DNA from: Phascolarctobacterium_A sp902463975
Lineage (GTDB): Bacteria > Bacillota > Negativicutes > Acidaminococcales > Acidaminococcaceae
Length of the DNA: 53,463 nucleotides
Assembly: GCF_902463975.1 (NCBI RefSeq)
Contig: NZ_CABQHJ010000019.1
Span: 1-53,463, forward strand
Reading direction: 5' to 3'
The position numbers and the translations under genes are program-made. Below are positions 8,678 through 16,513 of this stretch, in pieces. The stretch's first letter is position 1; every line of letters begins with the position of its first letter. Below the pieces are notes generated by a model. That model was given only the letters and a program-made list of their open reading frames with translations. It did not search any database and had not been told where the DNA came from.

Positions 8678-8833
8678 TTGCCTTAAAGCCGGTTGCTGCT
8701 GATATAATAGATTTTTTATTGTATTATATGTAAATTAAACACAAAGAACAGTTAATCAGAAATGGACACAAATATACATAAGACTGTTACATACATGGAA
8801 TACAAATACAAAAATAAAAATCCACGAAAAAGG

Positions 8834-8862
8834 TTGACAAGGTAAATAGTAACTGCTATAAT
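8834..8862 (+). promoter_or_regulatory. promoter of the cobalamin-controlled mutase operon
   Basis: TTGACA (8834-8839), 17-base spacer, TATAAT (8857-8862): a perfect sigma-A consensus. Transcription would begin about 18 bases before the riboswitch. Confidence 0.9.
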
Positions 8863-8886
8863 TAAGACAACAAGTTGATATTGATA

Positions 8887-9068
8887 TTACAGGTGCGAAA
8901 GCTCAATAGAGAAGCCGGTGAAAGTCCGGCACGGTCCCGCCGCTGTGACGTGGAGCGTGTTTCGTTTATACCACTGGAGGGGTCCTCTGGGAAGGTGAAA
9001 CACGTGAAGAAGCGAAGCCAGAAGAACTGCCTGTAAGATGCATCGTCGTTTGACCTGCGAGAGACGGG
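8887..9068 (+). promoter_or_regulatory. cobalamin riboswitch 1 (upstream of the methylmalonyl-CoA mutase operon)
   Basis: P1 is TTACAGG (8887-8893) with CCTGTAA (9030-9036). Inside are the conserved core GCCGGTGAAAGTCCGGCACGG, then TCCCGCCGCTGTGACG, a long peripheral arm, and the B12 box AGCCAGAAGAACTGCC. Downstream of P1 a P13-like hairpin shows the loop TGCGAGAGAC (about 9056-9065), shared in near-identical form by the other two cobalamin riboswitches of this window and probably the L13 partner of the L5 kissing loop. It should sense adenosylcobalamin or a related corrinoid. Regulation would act through the leader hairpins before 9447. Confidence 0.92.
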
Positions 9069-9202
9069 GAGAGATGTCGTAGAGCTGTAGTATAGGTTTG
9101 TGCGCCTAGTAGCTTTTGATATTTCGCCGTTTTTCAAAAGTCCCGCCCGTATTGGGTGAAGGATTCTTTTTGAGAAACGGTTTTCTGTTTCTTATGCCAT
9201 TG

Positions 9203-9229
9203 AAGGTCACGTGATGGCTGTGACCTTTT
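9203..9229 (+). promoter_or_regulatory. leader hairpin whose loop matches the downstream terminator
   Basis: AAGGTCAC (9203-9210) and GTGACCTT (9220-9227) form an 8-bp stem, followed by TTG. The nine-base loop GTGATGGCT (9211-9219) is the exact reverse complement of AGCCATCAC, the 5' arm of the terminator at 9392. It could act as a weak terminator itself or as an antiterminator by pairing with that arm. Confidence 0.55.
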
Positions 9230-9354
9230 GGAGAGTGGCCGGGCCATCGATGCTATCAATCTTCTTGTCCACGGTACTGGACATATCGTGTTTTTTCAAA
9301 TCCCATTCTCAAATTTTTCTTTTAGCTGAGAACATTTCCTTTCTCCTCTCAAGT

Positions 9355-9380
9355 ACGACAGCGTAGGGGTGCGCTGTCGT
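9355..9380 (+). other. leader hairpin, 9-bp perfect stem
   Basis: ACGACAGCG (9355-9363) pairs perfectly with CGCTGTCGT (9372-9380) over an 8-base loop. There is no T tract. It is part of the roughly 370-base leader between the riboswitch and the first gene, which otherwise contains no credible ORF. Confidence 0.6.
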
Positions 9381-9391
9381 GCTGACAATCC

Positions 9392-9421
9392 AGCCATCAC
9401 AAATGTGGTGGCTTTATTTTT
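9392..9421 (+). terminator. riboswitch-associated terminator before the MsrA-like gene
   Basis: AGCCATCAC with GTGGTGGCT (one G-U) and a 4-base loop are followed by TTATTTTTT. The position 25 bases before the first ATG is typical of an attenuator controlled by an upstream aptamer. Confidence 0.8.
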
Positions 9422-9446
9422 TGCTGTTTAAAGGGAGGTTATTGAT

Positions 9447-9869
9447 ATGAAAGAATTATATTTGGCAGGCAAAATTGCTGAGCTGCTTGCAGCCTTTGAA
9501 GGTATGAAAGGCGTTGAAGAGGTTGTGGCCGGACGTGCTAAGGCCAGCGGAGAGCTGGAGGTAAAGTGCGTACGTGTACAATATAATCCCAAAAAGACTG
9601 ATATCTGCGAGCTTTTGAAAAAATACTTCAATGAGGGTGTAAATCCCTATATTATCGCAGAAGATCCTTTGGAACAGGCTGCTGTTATTTACAAGGCTGC
9701 TGAAGATGTTCCGCAGATTGAATACTATGCCCGTTTTATGCAGAACCGCGGCGCAGAGCCGGGTGCTGCTTTAGGCAACATGATTCTTAATGATACCATG
9801 CCTGAAGAAAACGAGCTGCGCAGAGTCCAGATTAATTATGGACGTCTGCAGGAGTTCCTGGCAGATTAA
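9447..9869 (+). CDS. MsrA-like protein lacking the catalytic cysteine
   Basis: 140 residues, shorter than typical peptide methionine sulfoxide reductases A (about 160-210). The N-terminus YLAGKIAELLAAFEG aligns with the MsrA hallmark LAGGCFWGVEAAFEG: the Cys-Phe-Trp triplet is replaced by Lys9-Ile10-Ala11 and the conserved Glu by Leu14. Further on, ELEVKCVRVQYNP and ICELLKKYF match the MsrA pattern of a VxVxYDP strand and a LLxxFF helix, so the fold looks retained while reductase chemistry is lost. SD GGGAGG precedes the ATG. It is the first gene behind cobalamin riboswitch 1 and lies ahead of mutA, suggesting a structural or regulatory role in the mutase system. That role is inference. The family call rests on motif alignment by eye. 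Confidence 0.6.
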   Translation: MKELYLAGKIAELLAAFEGMKGVEEVVAGRAKASGELEVKCVRVQYNPKKTDICELLKKYFNEGVNPYIIAEDPLEQAAVIYKAAEDVPQIEYYARFMQNRGAEPGAALGNMILNDTMPEENELRRVQINYGRLQEFLAD

Positions 9870-10107
9870 ACTGCCTGTTATTTTGTTATATACGGCCTGG
9901 ACAACCGTGACCGTGTATATAAATGCTGTTTGCTTCTTAAAATCTATCCAAGCAAGGATGCGGCACATGTCCCCTGATGACCGGGTGAGAGCGGTCGGAT
10001 ACAGAGCTGCATCAGCAGACGAGATTGGCTGGAGGTGATATGCGTTTCAGCTTGGTGCTGTGAGCTTTTCACAGTAATGATTAAATTATTAAAGGAGGAT
10101 TATTTGA

Positions 10108-12333
10108 ATGGCTGATGAACAACAAAAAACTGCAGCAGTCGTTAATGGTGAAAGACCGTTGACAGACAAAGAACTGGAAGCCATGTTGCGTAAGTCAGAG
10201 AAAGTAACCGAATTCCCGGAGGTAACTTTTGATGAATTTACCGAACCCACCTGGGATGAATGGGTGGAGGCATGTAATGCACTGTTGAAGGGCAAACCCT
10301 TTGACAAGATCATGTATACCAAAAACTACGAGGGCATTACCTTTGACCCGATTTATACTCGTAAAGGCACTGATGCAATTCTGCCGACCAACGATTATCC
10401 CGGTATGGGTGATTTCCTGCGTGGCGCAACTGTTAACGGTTATGTACACGAGCCTTGGGGCATTGCACAAGCTTGCGATGAAACCCTGCCGGCTGAAAAC
10501 AACGAGCTGCTGAAGGAAGAAATTTCCAAGGGCTCCACTGTTTACAATATCAAACTGGATACTGCAACCAAAAACGGCGTAGACGTTAAAGATGCAGAAA
10601 AACCCGGCGATATTGGCGTGAACGTTACTACTGTTGAAGATATGAGCGTTCTGCTGAATGGTCTGAAACTTGACAAATATCCTATTATGATGTACACCGG
10701 TGCCGGCGCTAAAAACCTGCTGGCTCTGACTGTTGCTGCTCTGAAGGGTGCCGGTCATGATGTTAAAACCCTGCGCGGTGTTATCGGCGGCGACCCGATT
10801 GGCGAGCTGGTAAAAACCGGTAAAACCGAAACCTCTCTGGATGCTTTGTATGATGAAATGGCTGAAACCATTAAATTTGCTAAAGCTAATACTCCGGAGC
10901 TGCGCACTGTTTTCATCAACAGTGATGCTTACACCGATGGCGGTGCTGAAGCAGTACAAGAGGTTGCTTACACCTTCGCTACTGCAGTTGAATATGTACG
11001 TCAAATGCAAAAACGTGGCGTTGAGCTGCACGATATTGCTAACTCCCTGTATTTCTGCTTCAACCAAGGTGCTAACTTCTTCATGGAAATCGCAAAACTG
11101 CGTTCCCTGCGTATGATCTGGGCAGCTATTATGGAAGCATTCGGTGCTGAAGAAGCAGACCGTGCTATTAAAGTTCATGGCCGTTGCGCTCGCTTCACCA
11201 AAACCGTTGTTGACCCGTATGTAAACATGCTGCGTAACTGCACCCAAACCTTCTCCAGCGTTGTAGGCGGCGTTTGCACTTATGACAACCCGCCGTTTGA
11301 CGAGCTGATCCGTAAAGGCGACGTATTCTCCCGTCGTATCGCTCGTAACCTGCATGTAATGCTGCAAGAAGAATTTGGTATGCTGAGCCCAATCGATGCT
11401 GCCGGCGGTTCTTGGGGCGTTGAAACCCTGACCAAGCAGATCACCGAAAAAATCTGGGCTGAGTTCCAAAAGGTTGAGGAAATGGGCGGCATCATTAAAG
11501 CTCTGGAAGCTGGCTATCCGCAAGCACAAGTTGCTGACGTTCTGGCTAAGCGCTTCAAAGCTCTGGAAATGCGCAGCGATCGCGCTGTTGGCGTAAACAT
11601 GTACCCGAACATGACCGAAGAACCTCTGGAGCGCCGCGAAGAGGACACTCCGAAACTGAAGAAAGAACGCGAAGCTGCTGTTGCTGCTTATGTTGCTGAC
11701 ATCGACACCAACTATCTGGCCGGCAAGCTGGCTGCCGTTGAAACTGTTGAAGGCGCAATCGAAGCATTCAGCAATGGTGCTACTATCGGCCAGGTTGCTG
11801 CTGCATCCTGCAAGGCTGAAGCTCCGGAAACCGTTGAAGCAATCGCTGCTCATCACTGGACCGAGCGCTATGAAGCACTGCGTTTCGAAACTGAAGACTA
11901 TGTTAAGAAAACAGGCAAAAATGTTGAAGTATTCCTGTGCAACATGGGACCGATTCCTCAACATAAAGCTCGTGCCGACTTCTCCACCTCTTTCCTGCAG
12001 GTTGGTGAATTCAACGTTCATCTGAACGATGGTTTCCAAGACGGCGAAGATGGCGATCAATACGAAAAATGCCTCAAAGCTTTCAAAGAAGGCGACTACG
12101 ATGTTGCAGTTATCTGCTCCACCGATGCTACCTATCCGGAAATCGTTCCGAAACTGGCTCCGATGATTAAAGCAGCTATGAAACCGTCCGCTACTCTGTT
12201 CCTGGCCGGCGCTGCTCCGAAAGACATGGAACAAGTTTACAAAGATGCTGGCGTTGACGATTTCATCAGCGTAAAAGCTAACTGCTTCCAAACTCTGAAG
12301 ATGCTGCAAAAGAAGAAAGGGATGATTGAATAA
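10108..12333 (+). CDS. mutA: methylmalonyl-CoA mutase, small (beta) subunit
   Basis: 741 residues, related along its length to the large subunit that follows. The N-terminal barrel region includes AGGSWGVETLT. The C-terminal B12-type domain has lost the cobalamin ligand: where the large chain has DGHDRG, this one reads CNMGPIPQHKARADF. This is the known arrangement of heterodimeric mutases (Propionibacterium type), in which the small chain is non-catalytic. With MutB it interconverts succinyl-CoA and methylmalonyl-CoA in propionate formation. SD AAAGGAGG precedes the ATG. The 238-base gap before it holds an inverted repeat (TATATACGG and CCGTGTATATA, about 9888-9922) and a seven-codon ORF at 10040 with a strong SD. 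The stop shares one base with the mutB start. Confidence 0.95.
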   Translation: MADEQQKTAAVVNGERPLTDKELEAMLRKSEKVTEFPEVTFDEFTEPTWDEWVEACNALLKGKPFDKIMYTKNYEGITFDPIYTRKGTDAILPTNDYPGMGDFLRGATVNGYVHEPWGIAQACDETLPAENNELLKEEISKGSTVYNIKLDTATKNGVDVKDAEKPGDIGVNVTTVEDMSVLLNGLKLDKYPIMMYTGAGAKNLLALTVAALKGAGHDVKTLRGVIGGDPIGELVKTGKTETSLDALYDEMAETIKFAKANTPELRTVFINSDAYTDGGAEAVQEVAYTFATAVEYVRQMQKRGVELHDIANSLYFCFNQGANFFMEIAKLRSLRMIWAAIMEAFGAEEADRAIKVHGRCARFTKTVVDPYVNMLRNCTQTFSSVVGGVCTYDNPPFDELIRKGDVFSRRIARNLHVMLQEEFGMLSPIDAAGGSWGVETLTKQITEKIWAEFQKVEEMGGIIKALEAGYPQAQVADVLAKRFKALEMRSDRAVGVNMYPNMTEEPLERREEDTPKLKKEREAAVAAYVADIDTNYLAGKLAAVETVEGAIEAFSNGATIGQVAAASCKAEAPETVEAIAAHHWTERYEALRFETEDYVKKTGKNVEVFLCNMGPIPQHKARADFSTSFLQVGEFNVHLNDGFQDGEDGDQYEKCLKAFKEGDYDVAVICSTDATYPEIVPKLAPMIKAAMKPSATLFLAGAAPKDMEQVYKDAGVDDFISVKANCFQTLKMLQKKKGMIE

Positions 12334-14528
12334 TGAGCATTAATCCGGATTTCACTAAAGTAGCCCTTCCTGATCATCCTTCTTGTTCTTATGACGAATG
12401 GAAGAAAAATCTGGAAGAAAAAATGGGCGAAAATTATGATGCCCTTTATGATACTACCTTGGAACGTATTCCTAAAGCTCCGCTGTACACCAAGGATATC
12501 TATGATAAATGTAACCATTTGGACTTCATGAGCGGTATTCCTCCGTTCCTGCGTGGTCCTTACTCCACAATGTATGTATTCCGTCCGTGGACTGTACGTC
12601 AATATGCAGGTTTCTCCACTGCGGAAGAATCCAACGCATTCTATCGTCGTAACCTGGCTGCAGGCCAAAAAGGCCTGTCCATCGCGTTCGACTTGCCGAC
12701 TCACCGCGGCTATGACGCTGATAACCCGCGTGTAGTTGGTGACGTTGGTAAAGCAGGCGTATCTGTTTGCTCCATGCTCGATATGAACATCCTGTTCTCC
12801 GGTATTCCTCTGGATCAGATGTCCGTATCCATGACCATGAACGGCGCAGTACTGCCTGTACTGGCATTCTTTATCGTATCCGGTGAAGAACAAGGCGTTG
12901 ATAAATCTATCATGGCAGGTACCATTCAGAACGATATTCTGAAAGAGTTCATGGTACGTAACACCTACATTTATCCGCCTGCTATGTCCATGCGTATCAT
13001 CGGTGATATTTTCGAATACACCACCAAATATATGCCTAAATTCAACAGTATTTCCATTTCCGGTTACCATATTCAAGAGTGCGGCGCAACCTGCGACCTT
13101 GAATTAGGCTACACTCTGGCCGATGGTATGGAATATATCCGTACTGGTGAAGCTGCAGGCCTGCCTGTAGACGCATTCGCAAAACGTCTGTCCTTCTTCT
13201 GGGATATGGGCAAAAACTACTTCATGGAAGTTGCAAAAATGCGTGCTGCTCGTGTTCTGTGGGCTAAGATTCTTAAGAGCTTCGGCGCTAAGAACCCGAA
13301 ATCCATGGCACTGCGTACTCACAGCCAGACTTCCGGCTGGTCTCTGACCGAACAGGATCCGTTCAACAACATCTCCCGTACTTGTATGGAAGCTATGTCT
13401 GCTGCTCTGGGCCATACCCAATCCCTGCATACAAACGCATTGGACGAAGCTATCGCATTGCCGACCGACTTCTCCGCTCGTCTTGCTCGTAACACCCAGC
13501 TGTACATCCAGGATGAAACCAAAGTCTGCAAGATTATCGATCCGTGGGGCGGTTCCTACTATGTTGAATACCTCACCAACGAAATCATTCGCCGTGCTTG
13601 GGCTCATATCCAGGAAGTTGAAGCACTCGGTGGTATGGCAAAAGCTATTGCAACCGGCCTGCCGAAGATGCGTATCGAAGAGTGCGCAGCTCGTCGTCAA
13701 GCTAACATCGATAGCGGTAAGGAAACTATCGTTGGCCTGAACAAATATCGTCTGGCTAAGGAAGATCCGCTGAACGTACTGTCCATCGATAACACCGCTG
13801 TACGTAACGCTCAGATTAAACGTCTGGAAAAACTGAGAGCAGAACGCGACAACGACGCTGTTGCACGTGATCTGGAAGCTATTACCCGCGCAGCAGAAAC
13901 CCGTGATAACGGCAACCTGCTGGAAATGGCTGTACAAGCTGCTCGCGACCGTGCTTCTCTTGGTGAAATTTCTGACGCAGTTGAAAAAGTATCCGGTCGT
14001 TTCAATGCTGTAATCCACACTGTATCCGGTGTATACTCCAGTGAATTCAGCGGCAACGATGACATGGAAAAAGCTACCAAACTGGCTGATGAGTTTGAAC
14101 AACTTGAAGGCCGTCGTCCTCGTATCTTCCTGGCTAAAATGGGCCAAGACGGTCATGACCGCGGACAAAAAGTTCTGGCAACCTCCTTCGCTGATATGGG
14201 CTGGACCGTCGACGTTGGTCCTCTGTTCCAAACTCCGGAAGAATCTGCACAAGACGCTGTAGATAACGACGTTGATATGGTTGGCTTCTCTTCCCTGGCT
14301 GCAGGTCATAAAACCTTGCTGCCGGCAATCGTTGAAGAACTGAAGAAACGTGGCCGTGAAGATATCATGGTATGTATCGGCGGCGTAATTCCTGCACAGG
14401 ATTACGACTACCTGTATGAACATGGTGCAGCAGGCATCTTTGGCCCTGGTACCAACATTCCTAAGTGCTGCATCCAATTACTGCAAATGTTGGTTGACCG
14501 TGCAAAAGCTGAACACGCTGAAGACTGA
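12333..14528 (+). CDS. mutB: methylmalonyl-CoA mutase, large (alpha) catalytic subunit
   Basis: 731 residues. The N-terminal TIM barrel binds substrate (FSTAEESNAFYRRNL, DLPTHRGYD). The C-terminal cobalamin domain has the base-off/His-on motif D606-G-H608-D-R-G611, followed by the SxL (653-655) and GG (683-684) elements. It catalyses the adenosylcobalamin-dependent radical rearrangement of succinyl-CoA and (R)-methylmalonyl-CoA. Translation is probably coupled to mutA through a one-base overlap. Codon use is strongly biased, as expected for a highly expressed fermentation enzyme. No epimerase or decarboxylase gene is seen in the window. Confidence 0.98.
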   Translation: MSINPDFTKVALPDHPSCSYDEWKKNLEEKMGENYDALYDTTLERIPKAPLYTKDIYDKCNHLDFMSGIPPFLRGPYSTMYVFRPWTVRQYAGFSTAEESNAFYRRNLAAGQKGLSIAFDLPTHRGYDADNPRVVGDVGKAGVSVCSMLDMNILFSGIPLDQMSVSMTMNGAVLPVLAFFIVSGEEQGVDKSIMAGTIQNDILKEFMVRNTYIYPPAMSMRIIGDIFEYTTKYMPKFNSISISGYHIQECGATCDLELGYTLADGMEYIRTGEAAGLPVDAFAKRLSFFWDMGKNYFMEVAKMRAARVLWAKILKSFGAKNPKSMALRTHSQTSGWSLTEQDPFNNISRTCMEAMSAALGHTQSLHTNALDEAIALPTDFSARLARNTQLYIQDETKVCKIIDPWGGSYYVEYLTNEIIRRAWAHIQEVEALGGMAKAIATGLPKMRIEECAARRQANIDSGKETIVGLNKYRLAKEDPLNVLSIDNTAVRNAQIKRLEKLRAERDNDAVARDLEAITRAAETRDNGNLLEMAVQAARDRASLGEISDAVEKVSGRFNAVIHTVSGVYSSEFSGNDDMEKATKLADEFEQLEGRRPRIFLAKMGQDGHDRGQKVLATSFADMGWTVDVGPLFQTPEESAQDAVDNDVDMVGFSSLAAGHKTLLPAIVEELKKRGREDIMVCIGGVIPAQDYDYLYEHGAAGIFGPGTNIPKCCIQLLQMLVDRAKAEHAED

Positions 14529-14538
14529 GGTGATATAA

Positions 14539-15714
14539 ATGCCTGAAACTGGTGAAAAAGATATTAGGCCGAGTTGGGTACCCCTGAAAAAAGACCCTAA
14601 CTTTGCCTGCTCTGTAATGGGCGGGATTGACAGTGCCGTAAACGCTGTCAGCGAGGAGAAGTATAACCCTGTGGATAAAATTAGGAAATTCCCCTTGAGG
14701 AAAAAGCCTAGTCCGGAAGAGTTAATAAAAGGAGTCAGTGAAGGCGATCGTAAAACCTTATCTCAAGCTATTACTCTTATAGAAAGCAATGCACCGAGGG
14801 ATTTTGATAAAGCACAGCGTGTCCTGCAGGCTCTTCTGCCGCGTACAGGCAAAGCTTTGCGCATCGGCATTTCCGGTGTACCGGGTGCCGGCAAAAGTAC
14901 CTTTATCGAGTCCTTTGGTCAGATGCTGTGTCATCAGGGCTATAAGGTCGCAGTTCTTGCTGTCGACCCCACAAGCTCTATTACCGGTGGCTCTATTTTG
15001 GGTGATAAAACGCGTATGCAGATGTTGTCGCGTGAACCTAATTGCTTTATCCGTCCGTCCCCCGCAAAGGGTACCTTGGGCGGCGTTGCCCGTAAAAGCC
15101 GTGAAACTATGCTGCTTTGCGAGGCTGCAGGCTGTGACGTTATCTTAGTAGAAACCGTAGGTGTAGGCCAGTCCGAAATCACTGTCCGTTCGATGGTTGA
15201 CTTCTTTATGCTGGTAGTACTGACCGGTGCCGGTGATGATCTGCAAGGCATCAAGAAAGGCATCATGGAGGTTGCCGACGCTATCGTTGTCAACAAAGCC
15301 GATGGTGACAATCTGCCTAAAGCTATCGTTACCCAGGGTGAGTATGAGCGTATGATTGAATTCATCCGTCCTGCTACCGAAGGCTGGAAAACTCATGCCT
15401 ACAGATGCTCTGCTTTGACCAAGGAAGGCCTGCTTGAGCTTTGGGCAGTAATGCGCAAGTTCGAAAAGGTTACCAAGGAATGCGGTTCCTTCGACAAACG
15501 TCGTAAATCGCAGACTATTTCTTGGGTTAACAGCATGATTGACGAGCATTTACATAACCTGTTCTTTGAAGACCCGATGATTAAAGGACGCTTACCGGCA
15601 GTAATGGAAGCAGCTGTTAATGGGGTGGTATCCCCAAGTCAGGCTGTTACCGAGCTGATTAACGCCTTTGATATCGATCGTGCTTCAATGAGGCATCGCA
15701 ATCAAAACAAATAA
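14539..15714 (+). CDS. meaB: methylmalonyl-CoA mutase-associated GTPase MeaB (ArgK/MMAA family)
   Basis: 391 residues. The G3E-type GTPase domain has Walker A GVPGAGKS (113-120), VETVGVGQSE and VNKAD. MeaB gates cofactor loading and protects or reactivates the mutase, using GTP. The N-terminus carries about 55 extra residues before the conserved family start near PEELIKGV, so the protein is longer than the usual 310-340. The extension has no recognised motif. It begins 10 bases after mutB with SD GAGGTGA, completing a cobalamin-controlled operon that ends in the terminator at 15761. Confidence 0.95.
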   Translation: MPETGEKDIRPSWVPLKKDPNFACSVMGGIDSAVNAVSEEKYNPVDKIRKFPLRKKPSPEELIKGVSEGDRKTLSQAITLIESNAPRDFDKAQRVLQALLPRTGKALRIGISGVPGAGKSTFIESFGQMLCHQGYKVAVLAVDPTSSITGGSILGDKTRMQMLSREPNCFIRPSPAKGTLGGVARKSRETMLLCEAAGCDVILVETVGVGQSEITVRSMVDFFMLVVLTGAGDDLQGIKKGIMEVADAIVVNKADGDNLPKAIVTQGEYERMIEFIRPATEGWKTHAYRCSALTKEGLLELWAVMRKFEKVTKECGSFDKRRKSQTISWVNSMIDEHLHNLFFEDPMIKGRLPAVMEAAVNGVVSPSQAVTELINAFDIDRASMRHRNQNK

Positions 15715-15760
15715 AGTCCGGCAAGAAAGCACCCAGTGGTGATTTTTGACCGGCAAAAAC

Positions 15761-15812
15761 AAAAGGCTGTCACTGATGAAGCTTCATCAGCAGACAGCCT
15801 TTTGGTTTTTAT
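15761..15812 (+). terminator. terminator of the mutase operon
   Basis: AAAAGGCTGTC pairs with GACAGCCTTTT. The loop contains a second inverted repeat (GATGAAGCTTCATC). A T-rich tail follows. Confidence 0.88.
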
Positions 15813-16001
15813 AATGGCTTCTAGGTGCTGCAAAACATTAATATAAAAGTGTAAAAACACAATGTAAAACAAAGCGGGGCGTGAGAATTTTTAACCTAAA
15901 AAGAGTAAGAGATGCTAATTCTTTTATTGTCAACAAATAAGCGCCTCTTTAGTGATATAAGTTCTTACAATATTTTTTTCGAGAACTTTTTCGCTAAAGT
16001 C

Positions 16002-16030
16002 TTGACATTCTTAATCGGACTTAGTATAAT
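16002..16030 (+). promoter_or_regulatory. promoter of the orphan cobalamin riboswitch
   Basis: TTGACA (16002-16007), a 17-base spacer and TATAAT (16025-16030). It is a consensus promoter and shows that this riboswitch is transcribed on its own. Confidence 0.88.
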
Positions 16031-16055
16031 TAAAAGCAACAAATCAATATTTCGT

Positions 16056-16163
16056 ATAAAGCACTAATTGGTGAAAATCCACACGGTCCCGCCGCTGTAA
16101 CAGGCTTGCCTGGAGTCAGCAAAGTACTTTGTACAAGCATATGCTTGACCTGCGAGCGACAGG
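16056..16163 (+). promoter_or_regulatory. cobalamin riboswitch 2, compact, without a downstream gene
   Basis: P1 is probably ATAAAGCAC (16056-16064) with GTACTTTGT (16124-16132). The core shows TTGGTGAAAATCCA, CACGGTCCCGCCGCTGTAA and GAGTCAGC. The peripheral arms present in riboswitch 1 are absent, leaving an aptamer of about 77 bases. A P13-like hairpin with loop TGCGAGCGAC follows (CCTG with CAGG, about 16149-16163). Two perfect palindromes, CAAAGTACTTTG and CAAGCATATGCTTG, sit side by side at 16120-16147. No gene on this strand follows the terminator at 16228. Confidence 0.82.
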
Positions 16164-16227
16164 AGAAGATGTTAACAGACAAGATACTGTTTATGTGAGA
16201 GTGGCAGCTATCTTAATTGTGCGCATT

Positions 16228-16259
16228 AACCGTCTTTGCTTGCAAAGACGGTTTTTTTC
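16228..16259 (+). terminator. terminator behind cobalamin riboswitch 2
   Basis: The perfect 11-bp stem AACCGTCTTTG with CAAAGACGGTT and loop CTTG are followed by a run of T. Full transcript length would be about 220 bases. From 16260 to 16420 there is only a 50-codon open frame without an SD. Confidence 0.92.
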
Positions 16260-16420
16260 AACTATCAAATGTGGGTCGAAATATTGATTTCCCTAACATT
16301 AGAACAAACTAAGCAAATCGGACAATTTGCTGTTCTGTTACGTAAAGATTTTTCAAATTCTCCTTCTCCTCCAATTTTATCGTGTGTAGCTTGTTACAGG
16401 GGTGTGGCAATGCAACAATA

Positions 16421-16450
16421 AAAAAACCGCCGGGTAAGGCGGCTTTTTTA
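16421..16450. terminator. bidirectional terminator between riboswitch 2 and the LysR gene
   Basis: CCGCC and GGCGG around GGGTAA, flanked by an A run on the left and six T on the right, so it can work in both directions. It may stop readthrough from riboswitch 2 before the convergent LysR gene. Confidence 0.7.
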
Positions 16451-16483
16451 TTGCTTTCGCAAGGAAAGATAAGCTTAGTATAA

Positions 16484-16512
16484 TAAAAAAACCGCCGTGA
16501 GGCGGTTTTTGT
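16484..16512. terminator. second bidirectional terminator, at the 3' end of the LysR gene
   Basis: AACCGCC, loop GTGA, GGCGGTT with an A run before and a T run after. Because the LysR gene ends at 16514 on the minus strand, this is its natural terminator. It also blocks plus-strand readthrough. Confidence 0.8.
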
Positions 16513-16513
16513 T

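Noticed and set aside
9052..9066. conserved TGC(G/T)AG(A/C)GAC hairpin loop behind all three B12 riboswitches as a new element
   Set aside because: The position just downstream of P1 and the loop sequence fit the known P13/L13 of cobalamin riboswitches, which kisses L5, so it is not novel.
9790..10038. 82-codon ORF between the MsrA-like gene and mutA
   Set aside because: It starts inside the MsrA-like gene in another frame, has no convincing SD and covers a region with inverted repeats.
10195..12309. 704-codon open frame opposite mutA
   Set aside because: It mirrors the strongly biased codons of mutA. There is no SD and no family-like sequence. The same holds for the 457-codon frame opposite mutB (13104-14477).
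16270..16422. 50-codon ORF behind the riboswitch 2 terminator
   Set aside because: It has no SD, starts after a strong terminator and has no recognisable sequence. I do not count it as the riboswitch target.
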